Part shown: in pieces, positions 9,543-18,779 of the stretch | Numbering within the stretch: the first letter of the stretch is position 1 | Layout of the letters: each line of letters begins with the position of its first letter | Assembly: GCA_002500485.1 (NCBI GenBank) | Contig: DLRJ01000117.1 | Span: 47,740-111,739, forward strand | From: Dehalococcoidia bacterium UBA7891 | GTDB lineage: Bacteria > Chloroflexota > Dehalococcoidia > Lucifugimonadales > UBA826 | Direction: 5' to 3' | Length of the DNA stretch: 64,000 bases | Program-made: the position numbers and the translations under genes | The notes under the pieces: model-generated | What the model was told of the DNA's origin: nothing | Seen by the model: the letters and a program-made list of their open reading frames with translations, nothing else | Databases searched by the model: none

Positions 9543-10025
9543 CTACGAGGCCTCCTGCATTTTTTTCGCTGCGTCCTGAACGGCTCTAACAATCTTGTCG
9601 TACCCAGTACATCTGCACAAATTATTGGCCAACCAAAATCGAATCTCATGTTCAGTTGGGTTGGGGTTCTGATCAAGCAGACTTTTAGCTGAGACGATAA
9701 ATCCGGGAGTACATATCCCGCATTGCAGCGCAGCATTTTCCAAAAAGGCGAGTTGTAGAGGGTGCAGGTTCGTACCTTCAGCTACCCCTTCTATGGTCTC
9801 TATATCGGCTCCCTGAGCTTCAACCCCCAGGACCAAACAGGAAGTTACGATCCTGCCATCCAGCTTGACAGTGCAGGCTCCACAGTTTCCGTCATTACAA
9901 CCTTCTTTGGTGCCTGTTAGACCAACCACATCTCTAAGACATTCTAAGAGGCTCTGTCGTGGCTCGCAGAGAAAGTCTACGGGCTCACCATTTATCGTTG
10001 TTTGCACATGTGTTTTTGTTGTCAT
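9543..10025 (-). CDS. Mo hydroxylase 2Fe-2S subunit (CoxS/XdhC-small type)
   Basis: This 160-residue protein carries both [2Fe-2S] clusters of the family. The plant-ferredoxin site is C43, C48, C51 and C63 (GCNDGNCGACTV). The C-terminal helical site is C102, C105, C137 and C139 (QCGICTPG and LCRCTGY). It passes electrons from the Mo centre to the FAD subunit. Its ATG overlaps the stop of the FAD subunit gene as TAATG at 10023-10027, so translation is probably coupled. Confidence 0.95.
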   Translation of the reverse strand: MTTKTHVQTTINGEPVDFLCEPRQSLLECLRDVVGLTGTKEGCNDGNCGACTVKLDGRIVTSCLVLGVEAQGADIETIEGVAEGTNLHPLQLAFLENAALQCGICTPGFIVSAKSLLDQNPNPTEHEIRFWLANNLCRCTGYDKIVRAVQDAAKKMQEAS

Positions 10026-10903
10026 TATTTTCCTTCCTTTGCACGTTCTATCGCCGCATTAAGGGCTCGACGTGTAAGTACTTCACATAGATGTTTTCTA
10101 TACTCAGCGGTCCCTCTCATATCTGAAATCGGTTTTGCTGCCTCTCTGGCAGCATTTGCTGCTCTTTGAATAGCAGCATCTCCCACAGTTTCTCCGACGA
10201 GAGCATTTACAGCATTTTCCACGTAGATAGGGGTAGGAGCAACGGAGGCCAGACTGACCCGAGCTGCAGTGAACTTACCCTCTGAAATATTGACAGAGAC
10301 CCCAGCGCCTACAACAGCTATATCCATTTCGTTTCTGGGTGTGAATCTGATGTAGCTAGCACCAAAGCCTGCCGCAGGAACAGGGAGGTTAATAGAAATC
10401 AGCAATTCATCATTCCCAATAGATGTTTGTCTAGGTCCTGTGCAAATATCTTCCACGGGAACATCTCGTGTTCCGTTGGGTCCTGCTATGGTTGCAATCC
10501 CGTTATGAGCTATTAAGTTAGGGATCGCATCCCCACTTGGGGCAGCATTACAGAGATTGCCGCCAAATGATGCTCTGCCTTGTATGAGGACACCTCCAAT
10601 CAAAGATGCCGAATCAATAATTGCAGGGAAGTATTTTTTAACGTTGTCGTCATTGTATATCTTGTACAAAGGAACTGCAGCGCCGATCGTAAGTCCTGTT
10701 TTAGGGTCACACTGGAGCACATTGAGATCAGGTATATCCTTTATATCCACAACTACGTCTGCATCCGTTCGAGGGTCTTTATTTCTTAATTGAACTATCA
10801 GGTCCGTTCCACCCGCCATTGGCCGAGCTTTTCCGCCTGACTGGGAGAGGATTTTTATAGCCTCATCCACCGTTTTCGCATTTTCATAATCAATCCACTT
10901 CAA
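10025..10903 (-). CDS. Mo hydroxylase FAD-binding subunit (CoxM type)
   Basis: About 292 residues with the FAD signatures AGGTDLIVQLRN and GGNLCNAAPSGDAIPNLIA of CO-dehydrogenase/xanthine-dehydrogenase medium subunits. A CO_deh_flav_C domain is at the C-terminus. It accepts electrons from the 2Fe-2S subunit. An upstream ATG at 10981 would add a Cys/Lys-rich tail foreign to the family. A perfect Shine-Dalgarno stretch (AAAGGAGG) precedes a TTG at 10903, where the family's usual N-terminus begins (LKWIDYE), so I use TTG. First gene of the Mo-hydroxylase operon. Confidence 0.9.
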   Translation of the reverse strand: MKWIDYENAKTVDEAIKILSQSGGKARPMAGGTDLIVQLRNKDPRTDADVVVDIKDIPDLNVLQCDPKTGLTIGAAVPLYKIYNDDNVKKYFPAIIDSASLIGGVLIQGRASFGGNLCNAAPSGDAIPNLIAHNGIATIAGPNGTRDVPVEDICTGPRQTSIGNDELLISINLPVPAAGFGASYIRFTPRNEMDIAVVGAGVSVNISEGKFTAARVSLASVAPTPIYVENAVNALVGETVGDAAIQRAANAAREAAKPISDMRGTAEYRKHLCEVLTRRALNAAIERAKEGK

Positions 10904-10910
10904 GAGATTT

Positions 10911-10918
10911 CCTCCTTT
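10911..10918 (-). promoter_or_regulatory. Ribosome-binding site that fixes the TTG start of the FAD subunit
   Basis: AAAGGAGG on the minus strand lies seven bases before TTG at 10903. It is the best ribosome site near the gene and argues against the longer ATG start at 10981. Confidence 0.7.
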
Positions 10919-11010
10919 GTCGGGGCACCTTTTTATCCAGCACCCCTTGTTAGCTTTACGTTCGGCTGCTTTACAGTTCATTTATGGCATTACTTTGCCC
11001 ATTTAAAATA

Positions 11011-11027
11011 GAGCCGAAATTCGGCTC
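11011..11027 (-). terminator. Short GC-rich hairpin downstream of uvrA / upstream of the Mo-hydroxylase operon
   Basis: A perfect 8+1+8 inverted repeat (GAGCCGAA / TTCGGCTC) is followed on the minus strand by TATTTTAAA. It could be the Rho-independent terminator of uvrA, although it sits about 190 bases after the uvrA stop. It could also be an operator of the Mo-hydroxylase operon. The 312-base gap between 10904 and 11215 holds this hairpin and one more palindrome, and no gene that I can support. Confidence 0.4.
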
Positions 11028-11076
11028 AAGTCTACCATATGGATTTCAGGCTAACAATCTTCAACGTATCCCTATC

Positions 11077-11093
11077 AATATACCGAGTATATT
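11077..11093. promoter_or_regulatory. 17-base AT-rich palindrome, possible operator of the Mo-hydroxylase operon
   Basis: AATATAC-CGA-GTATATT is a perfect 7-3-7 inverted repeat in the gap between uvrA and the Mo-hydroxylase operon, about 175 bases upstream of the TTG start. It has the size and symmetry of a dimeric regulator site. No regulator gene is adjacent. Confidence 0.3.
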
Positions 11094-11215
11094 TATCATT
11101 TATTCCTCACTTTTTGCGGTTAGGGCAATTTATATTACAAGGGGTTTACTACCGAAGGATTAACTGTCTATAACCAATAATAGAATAAGATTTACCCTTT
11201 CCATCACAGATGTAT

Positions 11216-14068
11216 TTAGGGCAGTATGTTTTTGAGATATTTTCCTGTATACGAACCTTCGTGTCGGGTGGCATTTTCAGGAGTTCCTTCATATACTAAA
11301 TTTCCCCCTTTATCTCCCGCACCTGGGCCAAGATCTATTATCCAATCGGCACTTTTTATTAGATCGAGATGGTGCTCAATTAAGACAACTGAATTCCCTG
11401 CGTCAACAAGCCGCTGTAGCACTCTCAATAATTGAGAACAGTCTTCAAAAGAAAGCCCTGTTGTCGGCTCATCCAAAATGTACAAAGTCTGTCCAGTAGC
11501 TCTTTTTGAAAGCTCTGTCGCTAACTTGACTCTTTGGGCTTCACCTCCACTTAACTGTGTGGCCGGTTGCCCCAATTTGATGTAGCCAAGCCCAACATCC
11601 TGTAGGGTTTGTAACTTTGTCTTTATTCTGGGAATGTTAGAAAAAATGGTTAAAGCTTCGGTTACAGTTGATTGCAAGACATTCGAGATGCTTAAACCTC
11701 GGTATTCTATCTCTAATGCCTCCCTGTTATACCTGCTCGCTTGGCATTCTTCGCAAGGTACAGAGACGTCAGGTAGGAATTGCATCTCTATGTTTATGTA
11801 ACCATCCCCAGAGCAAGCTTCACACCTTCCTCCTTTGACGTTAAATGAAAATCTACCAGGTTTGTACCCTCTACTTCTTGCTTCAGGTACCTGAGCGAAG
11901 AGCTCTCTAATAGGGGTAAATGTGCCTGTGTATGTAGCAGGATTACTCCTTGGAGTTCTCCCGATGGGCGATTGGTCAATATTGACGACCTTGTCTATGT
12001 TCTCAAGACCTTTAATGCTTTTGAATTTACCTGGACGATCTTTAGCTCGGTAGAAGTGTTGTGACAAGCGCTTGTAGAGTATTTCGTTAATTAAGGTGCT
12101 TTTACCTGACCCTGAAACACCGGTGATACAAACCAATATGCCAAGAGGAATTGTCACATCTATCGAATTTAAATTGTTTTGTTCAGCACCTTCGATTTCT
12201 AGATATTTTCCATTGAATAATCTTCTGGTCTGAGGGGTGTCGATTACTTTTGCCCCGGATAAATATTGTCCAGTTAGCGAATTCTTGGAGCTCATAATTT
12301 TGCTAACAGTCCCTGATGCGACGATCTCACCACCGTGTTCCCCAGCCCCTGGCCCCAAGTCCACTATATGGTCGGCCGCTCGCATAATTGCCTCATCATG
12401 TTCCACTATTAAGACAGTGTTACCAACATCTCTAAGTCCTTTGAGTGTGTTTATGAGCCTATAATCATCTGCAGGATGCAGCCCAATAGATGGCTCGTCG
12501 CAAACATATAGGACTCCCATTAGACCGGACCCTATCTGCGTTGCGAGTCGTATTCTTTGGGCTTCTCCGCCACTCAAGCTGGAAGCGGTGCGTGAAAGTG
12601 TTAGGTAGTCGAGGCCTACATTGAGTAGGAACTGCAGTCTGCCAGATAGTTCTTTCAAAATTTGTGAGGCTATTGACTTATCTCTATTTGAGAGAATTTT
12701 TGGGTTTTCAAGCAAGGCAATCCAATCAGCCGCTTCTGAAATGGATTTGTCAGACACACTCATGATTGTTTCATCGCCTATGGTCACTGCCAATGATTCC
12801 GGTTTTAAACGTTGGCCTGAACATCCTTGGCAAGGAAGAGATGTCATATACCTCTCTATATCTTTACGCACCTTTTCTGATTCTGTCTCTGTATATCTAC
12901 GTTCTAAATTTCCTATAACCCCTTCAAAGCGACGGTTCCATCGGAATATCCTGCCTCTTCTGCTTCGATAAGACATTTTAATTTTGGTCTTGGTACCATT
13001 CAAAATCATGTCCATTGTTTCAGGTTCAAGTTCCTGAATCGGAACATCGATTCGGAAACTATCTATTTCTGACAAAGAATTTAACTGGCTTATGTGCCAG
13101 GAAGATAGTGATCCTCCTTTTGACCAACCTTCAATGGCACCGTCCTCTATAGTCTTTGTTTTGTCAGGTATTACTAGATCCGGATCTACAACCATTTTGA
13201 ATCCTAGGCCTGTACATGTAGAACAAGCCCCATGTGGATTGTTAAAGCTAAAGGTTCTAGGTTCAATCTCCCCAAGGCTTACGTTGCAGTAAACACAAGA
13301 AAATTCTTCTGAAAATATCATTTCATCTTTTCCAGAAATATCCACAAGGACAATTCCTTCAGCTTGTTTCAGAGCTGCCTCAGTGGAGTCACTTATTCTT
13401 ACCATGTCCATCTTTTCGGTGATCACAAGTCGGTCCACAACGATGTCGATGTTATGCCATTTTTGCTTGTCTAACTCAAAATTATCGCTAAGGTCTCTAA
13501 TTTTACCGTCAACACGCACCCGGACAAACCCAGATTTTCTTGCCGACTCAAATACTTCCTTGTGCTCCCCTTTTCTTCTTCTCACAACCGGAGATAATAT
13601 CTGTATCCGGCTGGAGACAGGTAGTCCAGCGATGGAGTCGACTATTTGCTGAACGGTTTGTTTTTGTACCAGTCTTCCGCATTTGTAACAATGAGGTTTA
13701 CCTACCCTCGCAAATAATAACCGGAGGTAATCAAATATTTCGGTTACCGTTCCGACTGTAGATCGAGGATTATGCGATGTTCCCTTTTGGTCTATTGATA
13801 TCGCCGGTGAAAGCCCCTCAATATAATCAACGTCTGGCTTATCCATTCGACCGAGAAATTGACGGGCATAGGCAGATAATGACTCCACATACCTGCGTTG
13901 ACCTTCCGCATATATAGTGTCAAAAGCTAAGGAGCTTTTTCCCGAACCGGATACCCCTGTAATGACAACAAGCTTGTTCCTAGGGATAGTAACATCCACA
14001 TTTTTTAAATTGTGTTCTCTAGCCCCTTTCACCACTATATTTTTTATGGGACCGGATTTAGGTGACAT
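11216..14068 (-). CDS. uvrA: Excinuclease ABC subunit A (UvrA)
   Basis: A 950-residue DNA-damage recognition ATPase of nucleotide excision repair. Two ABC modules are present, each with a Walker A ([15 protein letters not shown] and [14 protein letters not shown]) and an ABC signature ([13 protein letters not shown] and [13 protein letters not shown]). Zinc-binding cysteines are seen in the first module (CVYC ... CSTC) and in the second (CEAC ... CEEC). Length and order are normal for UvrA1. It is a single minus-strand gene with divergent transcription to its upstream neighbour. Confidence 0.98.
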   Translation of the reverse strand: MSPKSGPIKNIVVKGAREHNLKNVDVTIPRNKLVVITGVSGSGKSSLAFDTIYAEGQRRYVESLSAYARQFLGRMDKPDVDYIEGLSPAISIDQKGTSHNPRSTVGTVTEIFDYLRLLFARVGKPHCYKCGRLVQKQTVQQIVDSIAGLPVSSRIQILSPVVRRRKGEHKEVFESARKSGFVRVRVDGKIRDLSDNFELDKQKWHNIDIVVDRLVITEKMDMVRISDSTEAALKQAEGIVLVDISGKDEMIFSEEFSCVYCNVSLGEIEPRTFSFNNPHGACSTCTGLGFKMVVDPDLVIPDKTKTIEDGAIEGWSKGGSLSSWHISQLNSLSEIDSFRIDVPIQELEPETMDMILNGTKTKIKMSYRSRRGRIFRWNRRFEGVIGNLERRYTETESEKVRKDIERYMTSLPCQGCSGQRLKPESLAVTIGDETIMSVSDKSISEAADWIALLENPKILSNRDKSIASQILKELSGRLQFLLNVGLDYLTLSRTASSLSGGEAQRIRLATQIGSGLMGVLYVCDEPSIGLHPADDYRLINTLKGLRDVGNTVLIVEHDEAIMRAADHIVDLGPGAGEHGGEIVASGTVSKIMSSKNSLTGQYLSGAKVIDTPQTRRLFNGKYLEIEGAEQNNLNSIDVTIPLGILVCITGVSGSGKSTLINEILYKRLSQHFYRAKDRPGKFKSIKGLENIDKVVNIDQSPIGRTPRSNPATYTGTFTPIRELFAQVPEARSRGYKPGRFSFNVKGGRCEACSGDGYINIEMQFLPDVSVPCEECQASRYNREALEIEYRGLSISNVLQSTVTEALTIFSNIPRIKTKLQTLQDVGLGYIKLGQPATQLSGGEAQRVKLATELSKRATGQTLYILDEPTTGLSFEDCSQLLRVLQRLVDAGNSVVLIEHHLDLIKSADWIIDLGPGAGDKGGNLVYEGTPENATRHEGSYTGKYLKNILP

Positions 14069-14169
14069 CGCATGCTCTTAAATTAATTGTTTCAAAAGAG
14101 TTATAGTTTGATTCTAACATTGCGAAGCTTGATTTTGAGATCGAAATTTTATTAATTTACCGGTGTTTA

Positions 14170-14199
14170 TTGACCTAGAATGCTTACCGTCAATACAAT
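14170..14199 (+). promoter_or_regulatory. Putative sigma70-type promoter of the DUF35/thiolase-like operon
   Basis: TTGACC (14170-14175) and TACAAT (14194-14199) are 18 bases apart and match consensus at 5 of 6 positions each. The start of the first gene is 73 bases further on. Sequence likeness only. Confidence 0.45.
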
Positions 14200-14271
14200 C
14201 CGAATATTGTTTTCTGTACAAATTATTTAACCTTTAAATTCGTAAGATTTATAAAAAGGAGTATCAAAGAT

Positions 14272-14685
14272 ATGAGTAGTGGTTACAACAAACCAATTCC
14301 GGTGCCAACACCAGAATCGGACGTTTTTTGGGAAAAGGCGAAGCAACATGAGCTTTGGATACAGAGATGTTTGAACTGCGACAAGCCGTTTTTTTACCCC
14401 AGAATGAATTGCCCCGACTGTTTGTCCGATAATCTTGAGTGGTTCAAAACGTCAGGCTTGGCAACCCTTTACTCTTACATGATAAATCACCGCCCTGTGC
14501 CAGGATTTGAGGAAGATGCCCCCTATGCAATAGCAATCGTTCAGCTTGATGAAGGCCCTAGGATGATGACCAATATAGTAGGAATTGAAAATACCCCAGA
14601 AAACCTCATTCTAGACATGAAATTAAAAGTCGTGTTTGATGACATTAATGATGAGATTGCGATTCCGAAGTGGAAACCAGCTTAG
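14272..14685 (+). CDS. DUF35 OB-fold / zinc-ribbon acyl-CoA-associated protein
   Basis: This 137-residue protein has a rubredoxin-like zinc ribbon with C33, C36, C48 and C51 (CLNC ... CPDC) and then an OB-fold. This is the DUF35 architecture found in ChsH2 and in partners of thiolase-like proteins. Such proteins bind the CoA part of substrates and form complexes with a thiolase-fold subunit. The gene immediately precedes a thiolase-like gene (42-base gap), exactly the arrangement of Ltp2-ChsH2 aldolases and of BbsA-BbsB. The ribosome site AAAAGGAG is at about 14255. Confidence 0.87.
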   Translation: MSSGYNKPIPVPTPESDVFWEKAKQHELWIQRCLNCDKPFFYPRMNCPDCLSDNLEWFKTSGLATLYSYMINHRPVPGFEEDAPYAIAIVQLDEGPRMMTNIVGIENTPENLILDMKLKVVFDDINDEIAIPKWKPA

Positions 14686-14727
14686 GTGTAGCCAACATTA
14701 TTTGAACTGAGAAAGAGGAAGGTAAAA

Positions 14728-15909
14728 ATGGATTCATTAAGATATAAAGCCGCGATAGTTGGGGCTTCAGAGACTACAGAGTTAGGTTCCATACCGGATA
14801 AAACAGCGTTTCAACTTCATGTTGATGCATCAGTTAACGCTATTAACGACTGCGGTATAGACAAAAATGAGATAGACGGAATTGCCACCACGATGAGCCC
14901 TGCTGCTTTAGCTCATTATCTAGGCATAGTACCTAAGTGGATAGATAACACCCAAGTAGGAGGGACTTCATTTTTAGTGCATGTCCGTCATGCAGCAGCA
15001 GCTATCGCAAGCGGTTTATGCGAAACAGTATTAGTGGCGATGGCTGAGAGCGGGCGGAATAGAGTCGGGGAACAGACGGGCCGTATAGGAGATGTTGCCA
15101 CCATGTCCGGAGGCAGAAGAGACAGCTCGTTCCCAGGTCAGTTTGAATCAATATATGGTGTAGCAGGCCCGACAACTCAATTTGGCATGGGTGTGCTTCG
15201 TTACATGAAAGAAACAGGCCTAACGCATGAGCAACTAGCATCGGTTCCTGTTGCACAGCGCAAATGGGCCAACAAAGTTCCTCGAGCCATGTACGGAGAC
15301 ATTATTACAATTGAAGATGTATTCAATAGCAGGATGATTTGCTATCCATTTCATCTGCTTGAATGTTGTTTAGTCACTGATGGAGGCGGGGCATTAATAA
15401 TTACTAGTGCTGAAAGAGCTAAGGATTTTTCTACTAAACCGGCGTACATAATGGGTACTGGAGAATCTGTTGAAAGTCCTATTGTCAGTCAAATGTATGA
15501 TCTGACCACTTCGGCCGCTTTTAAGACTTCTAGTAAAAAAGCCTTTGAGGAAGCAGGTGTTACGCATGATGATGTAGATCATTTAATGGTGTACGACGCC
15601 TTTGCTCATTTACCTATTTATGGTCTTGAAGATTTAGGTTTTGTAAAAAGAGGAGAGGCTGGATCTTTTATTGAGGAAGGTAATACTTCTCCAGGAGGCA
15701 CACTACCTATGAATACCAATGGTGGAGGACTTTCTTACACTCATTCCGGTATGTATGGAATGTATGCTATTCAAGAATCTGTAAGGCAGGTGCGCGGAGA
15801 GGCAGCTCACCAAGTGGATGGAGTAAAAACCTCCTTTTGTCAGGGAGTCGGTGGAATGTTTATGGCAGCTGGGAGTCTTGTATTTACAAATGAGGAACCT
15901 CATCGATAA
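14728..15909 (+). CDS. Thiolase-like (SCP-x / lipid-transfer type) protein lacking the nucleophilic cysteine
   Basis: A 393-residue thiolase fold protein. Where thiolases have the acyl-accepting cysteine, it reads T75-Q-V-G-G-T-S81, so no cysteine is in place. The C-terminal catalytic loop is NTNGGGLSYTHSG, with H339. The sequence matches the thiolase-like group that includes Ltp2, which with a DUF35 partner performs retro-aldol cleavage of CoA esters rather than thiolysis. The DUF35 gene is just upstream. It may therefore cleave a beta-hydroxy acyl-CoA or a branched acyl-CoA. A true thiolase is unlikely without the cysteine. The substrate is unknown. Confidence 0.85.
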   Translation: MDSLRYKAAIVGASETTELGSIPDKTAFQLHVDASVNAINDCGIDKNEIDGIATTMSPAALAHYLGIVPKWIDNTQVGGTSFLVHVRHAAAAIASGLCETVLVAMAESGRNRVGEQTGRIGDVATMSGGRRDSSFPGQFESIYGVAGPTTQFGMGVLRYMKETGLTHEQLASVPVAQRKWANKVPRAMYGDIITIEDVFNSRMICYPFHLLECCLVTDGGGALIITSAERAKDFSTKPAYIMGTGESVESPIVSQMYDLTTSAAFKTSSKKAFEEAGVTHDDVDHLMVYDAFAHLPIYGLEDLGFVKRGEAGSFIEEGNTSPGGTLPMNTNGGGLSYTHSGMYGMYAIQESVRQVRGEAAHQVDGVKTSFCQGVGGMFMAAGSLVFTNEEPHR

Positions 15910-15927
15910 AGGAGTTATATAGTCCAC

Positions 15928-16644
15928 ATGACTGAAGTTTTATGCTACGAAGATAGCTATTTGCAGGAATTTGAAGGTACCGTAACAGACGTAACAGACT
16001 CAGGAGTCGTATTAGACAGGACTAGTTTTTATCCTGGAGGAGGTGGGCAGCCTTGCGACACTGGAGTAATTGAATGGGACGGTGAATCTTCTCAGATTTA
16101 CCAAGTATCCAGAAGCGAGGGTAAGTTGGTCCATAAAGTCAATGGACCGATTCCCGATCTCGGAAACTCTGTCAAAGGTAAGATTGATTGGATTAAACGA
16201 TATCAGCTAATGAGAACACACACAGCTTTACATATTCTTTGTGGAGTTGTGTGGAGAGATTTTGGGGCCCAGGTAACGGGAGGCAACATGACTCCACTTC
16301 AGGCCCGGATGGATTTTGAACTTAAAGAAATGTCGTCAGGATTTGCCTCCGATATCGAAATACTCATTAACCAAGAGGTTACTGCAGAAAGAGATATAAA
16401 AATATCTAATCTTCCTCGGGAAGAAGCCTTTAAAATCCCTGATTTAATCAGAATGAAAATAAATAAACTACCTCCTGCTATTTCAGAAGTCCGGATAGTG
16501 GACATTTCCGGACTAGATTTGCAGGCAGATGGTGGAACCCATGTTCGTAACACGAGGGAAGTAGGAAAAATAAGAGTAGTGGGTCATGAAAGCAAAGGGC
16601 GAATTAACAAAAGGTTACGTATTGCCGTAGAAGATTGGAACTAG
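15928..16644 (+). CDS. Alanyl-tRNA editing domain protein (AlaX-like)
   Basis: A 238-residue stand-alone editing protein related to the second additional domain of AlaRS/ThrRS, which hydrolyses mischarged Ser- or Gly-tRNA(Ala). The glycine-rich N-terminal motif (SFYPGGGGQPCDTG, 33-46) and the HxxxH zinc site (H98, H102) are present. The second zinc motif, usually C-GGTH, reads A-D201-G-G-T-H205, so Asp replaces the common Cys ligand. It has the length of AlaX-M forms. It lies 18 bases after the thiolase-like gene, but the functions are not obviously linked. Confidence 0.88.
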   Translation: MTEVLCYEDSYLQEFEGTVTDVTDSGVVLDRTSFYPGGGGQPCDTGVIEWDGESSQIYQVSRSEGKLVHKVNGPIPDLGNSVKGKIDWIKRYQLMRTHTALHILCGVVWRDFGAQVTGGNMTPLQARMDFELKEMSSGFASDIEILINQEVTAERDIKISNLPREEAFKIPDLIRMKINKLPPAISEVRIVDISGLDLQADGGTHVRNTREVGKIRVVGHESKGRINKRLRIAVEDWN

Positions 16645-16740
16645 TTGAAGAGTTCGGTTTAAAAAGCTAGTATCTCTGGGCAGGAATATATTCCCTTCCA
16701 TTGAGAGTTATAGCATTTTAGGTATATTAGGAGAAGAATC

Positions 16741-17934
16741 ATGGCATTTGATTTTCAAAATATATTGGCAACACATGTCCCGGAGACAACTCGAGTTACC
16801 CCAGCAGGAAAAGGGAAATATGATTTTGCTGTTGCGTACCCCGATCCTGTGTCTTTGCCGCACGCTGAAATTTTAGAAAGCCTTGAAGAAGCTTTGTCAG
16901 AGTCTGGTTCAGAACTGGCTGTTTACCCTCATCCACAAGGAAATACCCCGCTCAGGCAATACGTCGCTGAAAAAATCGAGCGAGATAGAGGCATAAAAGT
17001 AACTGAAAATGACATCATTTTAGGGAATGGGTCAGGCCAACCTATAGACATGATTTGTGCGGTACTTTTGAATCCTGGAGACGTCGTCATAACAGATAGT
17101 TTCGTATATGGTGGGACTTTGAACACCTTGAGAAGACATTTCACAGATATAAGGGGGGTTGCCTCTGATGAAAGTGGTATGGACCCCGGGGCATTAGATA
17201 AAGAAATTGAGAAGGCTATCAAGTCGGGTCACAAGCCAAAATTCGTTTATTTAATCCCTACTTTTCAAAACCCCCAAGGATGGACTATACCTGAGAGTAG
17301 ACGCAAAGAACTATTGACTGTAACCCAAAAATATGGGGTACCTATTTTAGAAGATGATTGCTATGCAGATAATAGATACGACGGTGATCTCCCCACCTCT
17401 ATTCTCAGTCTTGATGATACAAGCAGCGTGATGTATGTCGGGTCTTTCTCAAAAACCATTGCACCTGGTATGAGTTTGGGCTACATGACTGCACCGCAAT
17501 TAATTTTGGATAGAGCCATGGGGGTTAAAAGTGGCCGTGTGAGTGAATTTACAGCGATGGCTGTCGAGAAATATGCAAGGAAATACTTGGATGCTCATAT
17601 AGAGGAAATCAATAATATTCAGAGGACAAAAAGAGATGCTATGCTTTCGGCTTTAGGCGAAAATTTTGGTACCGGTGCAAAGTGGAGTGATCCTGCTGGG
17701 GGACTCTATATCTGGGTAAAGCTGAAAGAAGGTTCTGATATGGTTGCTTTGAACAAGAGATCTGTTGAAGAGATTGACGTGGGATTTCATCCCGGCACCA
17801 ATTACTCACCGGATGGAACTTCAGGAAAGGATCATATACGGTTATGTTTTGGTTACAACCAACCTGACGAAATAACTGAAGGTATCAGCCGTCTGGCAAA
17901 TTTCTTATCTAAGGAAGGAGCGTTAGACTCTTAA
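16741..17934 (+). CDS. PLP-dependent aminotransferase (fold type I, 2-aminoadipate/MocR-like branch)
   Basis: A 397-residue class I/II aminotransferase without a DNA-binding extension. Visible motifs are NGSGQPID near 100, PTFQNPQGWT, LEDDCYADNRYDG (the PLP-binding Asp region) and GSFSKTIAPGMSLG with the Schiff-base lysine. The C-terminal RLCFGYNQP contains the carboxylate-binding arginine. It resembles the 2-aminoadipate/aromatic or alanine-pyruvate type (LysN-like). The amino donor and substrate are unknown. ATG 16741 is preceded by AGGAGAAG. Confidence 0.88.
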   Translation: MAFDFQNILATHVPETTRVTPAGKGKYDFAVAYPDPVSLPHAEILESLEEALSESGSELAVYPHPQGNTPLRQYVAEKIERDRGIKVTENDIILGNGSGQPIDMICAVLLNPGDVVITDSFVYGGTLNTLRRHFTDIRGVASDESGMDPGALDKEIEKAIKSGHKPKFVYLIPTFQNPQGWTIPESRRKELLTVTQKYGVPILEDDCYADNRYDGDLPTSILSLDDTSSVMYVGSFSKTIAPGMSLGYMTAPQLILDRAMGVKSGRVSEFTAMAVEKYARKYLDAHIEEINNIQRTKRDAMLSALGENFGTGAKWSDPAGGLYIWVKLKEGSDMVALNKRSVEEIDVGFHPGTNYSPDGTSGKDHIRLCFGYNQPDEITEGISRLANFLSKEGALDS

Positions 17935-17953
17935 CAGTTTGATTCCCAACGGG

Positions 17954-18613
17954 CTAATTTCTGCTAAATTTGAATAGCAGGTCCGTGTTGAGACTACTGG
18001 ATATGTTTTTGGACTCGACTTGTAGGTGAAATAGGCATATCTCAATTCTCCTTTCTATGGATGTTTCCTCAAGTATTGTCTGACGGATTTCGTTGGTACC
18101 CTGAATTAATTGTGCCAGAAAAAAGGATAGTTGATCGGGATTTGTAGGTAGGGGAGTCTCTGCTTTATTAACCCACCCTCCATTCATAGATACGATGGCC
18201 TTCAAATGCCTCGAAGCTGCAGTCTTAGCTTTCTTCAATGACTGCTCGGCTACGTCTTGCTCGGGAGGTGGATTTTGTATTTCTACCAATCCTTCTAGAT
18301 AAGCTTTATTTTGGATTAGTTCAACTATATTGAACCGTTTTTCTCCAACCGCGGTGAGATAGAGACGGTTTTGAGAAAGCTTCCTTATTTTTGTGATTTT
18401 GGCTAAAGTTCCGACCTTGTGAGGAACCGCGTTACCTCCGACCTCCTGACCTTCTTTTATAAGTACAATCCCGAATTTGGAGTCAGTGTCCAAGCAGTCT
18501 TGTACCATGGAATGGTACCTATCTTCAAAAATTTGCAAAGGAATAGTACCACCCGGGAAAAGGACTGTACTAAGGGGGAATAGAGGTATCTTTTGTGTTT
18601 CCGTGTTCACCAT
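17954..18613 (-). CDS. Stand-alone LON N-terminal (substrate-binding) domain protein
   Basis: This 219-residue protein begins with the LON domain signature IPLFPLSTVLFPGG and TIPLQIFEDRY. It is followed by the usual beta-barrel and helical tail and has no ATPase or protease domain. Such short LON-domain proteins occur widely and are thought to bind unfolded proteins. The exact role is unknown. It is convergent to the aminotransferase and divergent from the XdhC gene. Confidence 0.9.
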   Translation of the reverse strand: MVNTETQKIPLFPLSTVLFPGGTIPLQIFEDRYHSMVQDCLDTDSKFGIVLIKEGQEVGGNAVPHKVGTLAKITKIRKLSQNRLYLTAVGEKRFNIVELIQNKAYLEGLVEIQNPPPEQDVAEQSLKKAKTAASRHLKAIVSMNGGWVNKAETPLPTNPDQLSFFLAQLIQGTNEIRQTILEETSIERRIEICLFHLQVESKNISSSLNTDLLFKFSRN

Positions 18614-18779
18614 TAATTCCTCACGCTTATTGATCTGGAAACGTTGTTACTTGAATGTATTATAGTTGTATTATTCCTAATGGCGGTAAGTTTGAACTTA
18701 ATATCAGTGATTGATAGGGTTGTCATCGGTGGATTTATGAAAAACTTTAGATCTATTTTCTATAGAACCTGGAGGCCAG

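Noticed and set aside
9542..9736. N-terminal extension of the Mo subunit to an ATG at 9736
   Set aside because: It would overlap the 2Fe-2S subunit gene out of frame and its residues have no family likeness. ATG 9541 gives the usual start.
10904..10981. Longer ATG start of the FAD subunit
   Set aside because: Adds a Cys/Lys-rich tail not found in the family, and the perfect AAAGGAGG site supports TTG 10903.
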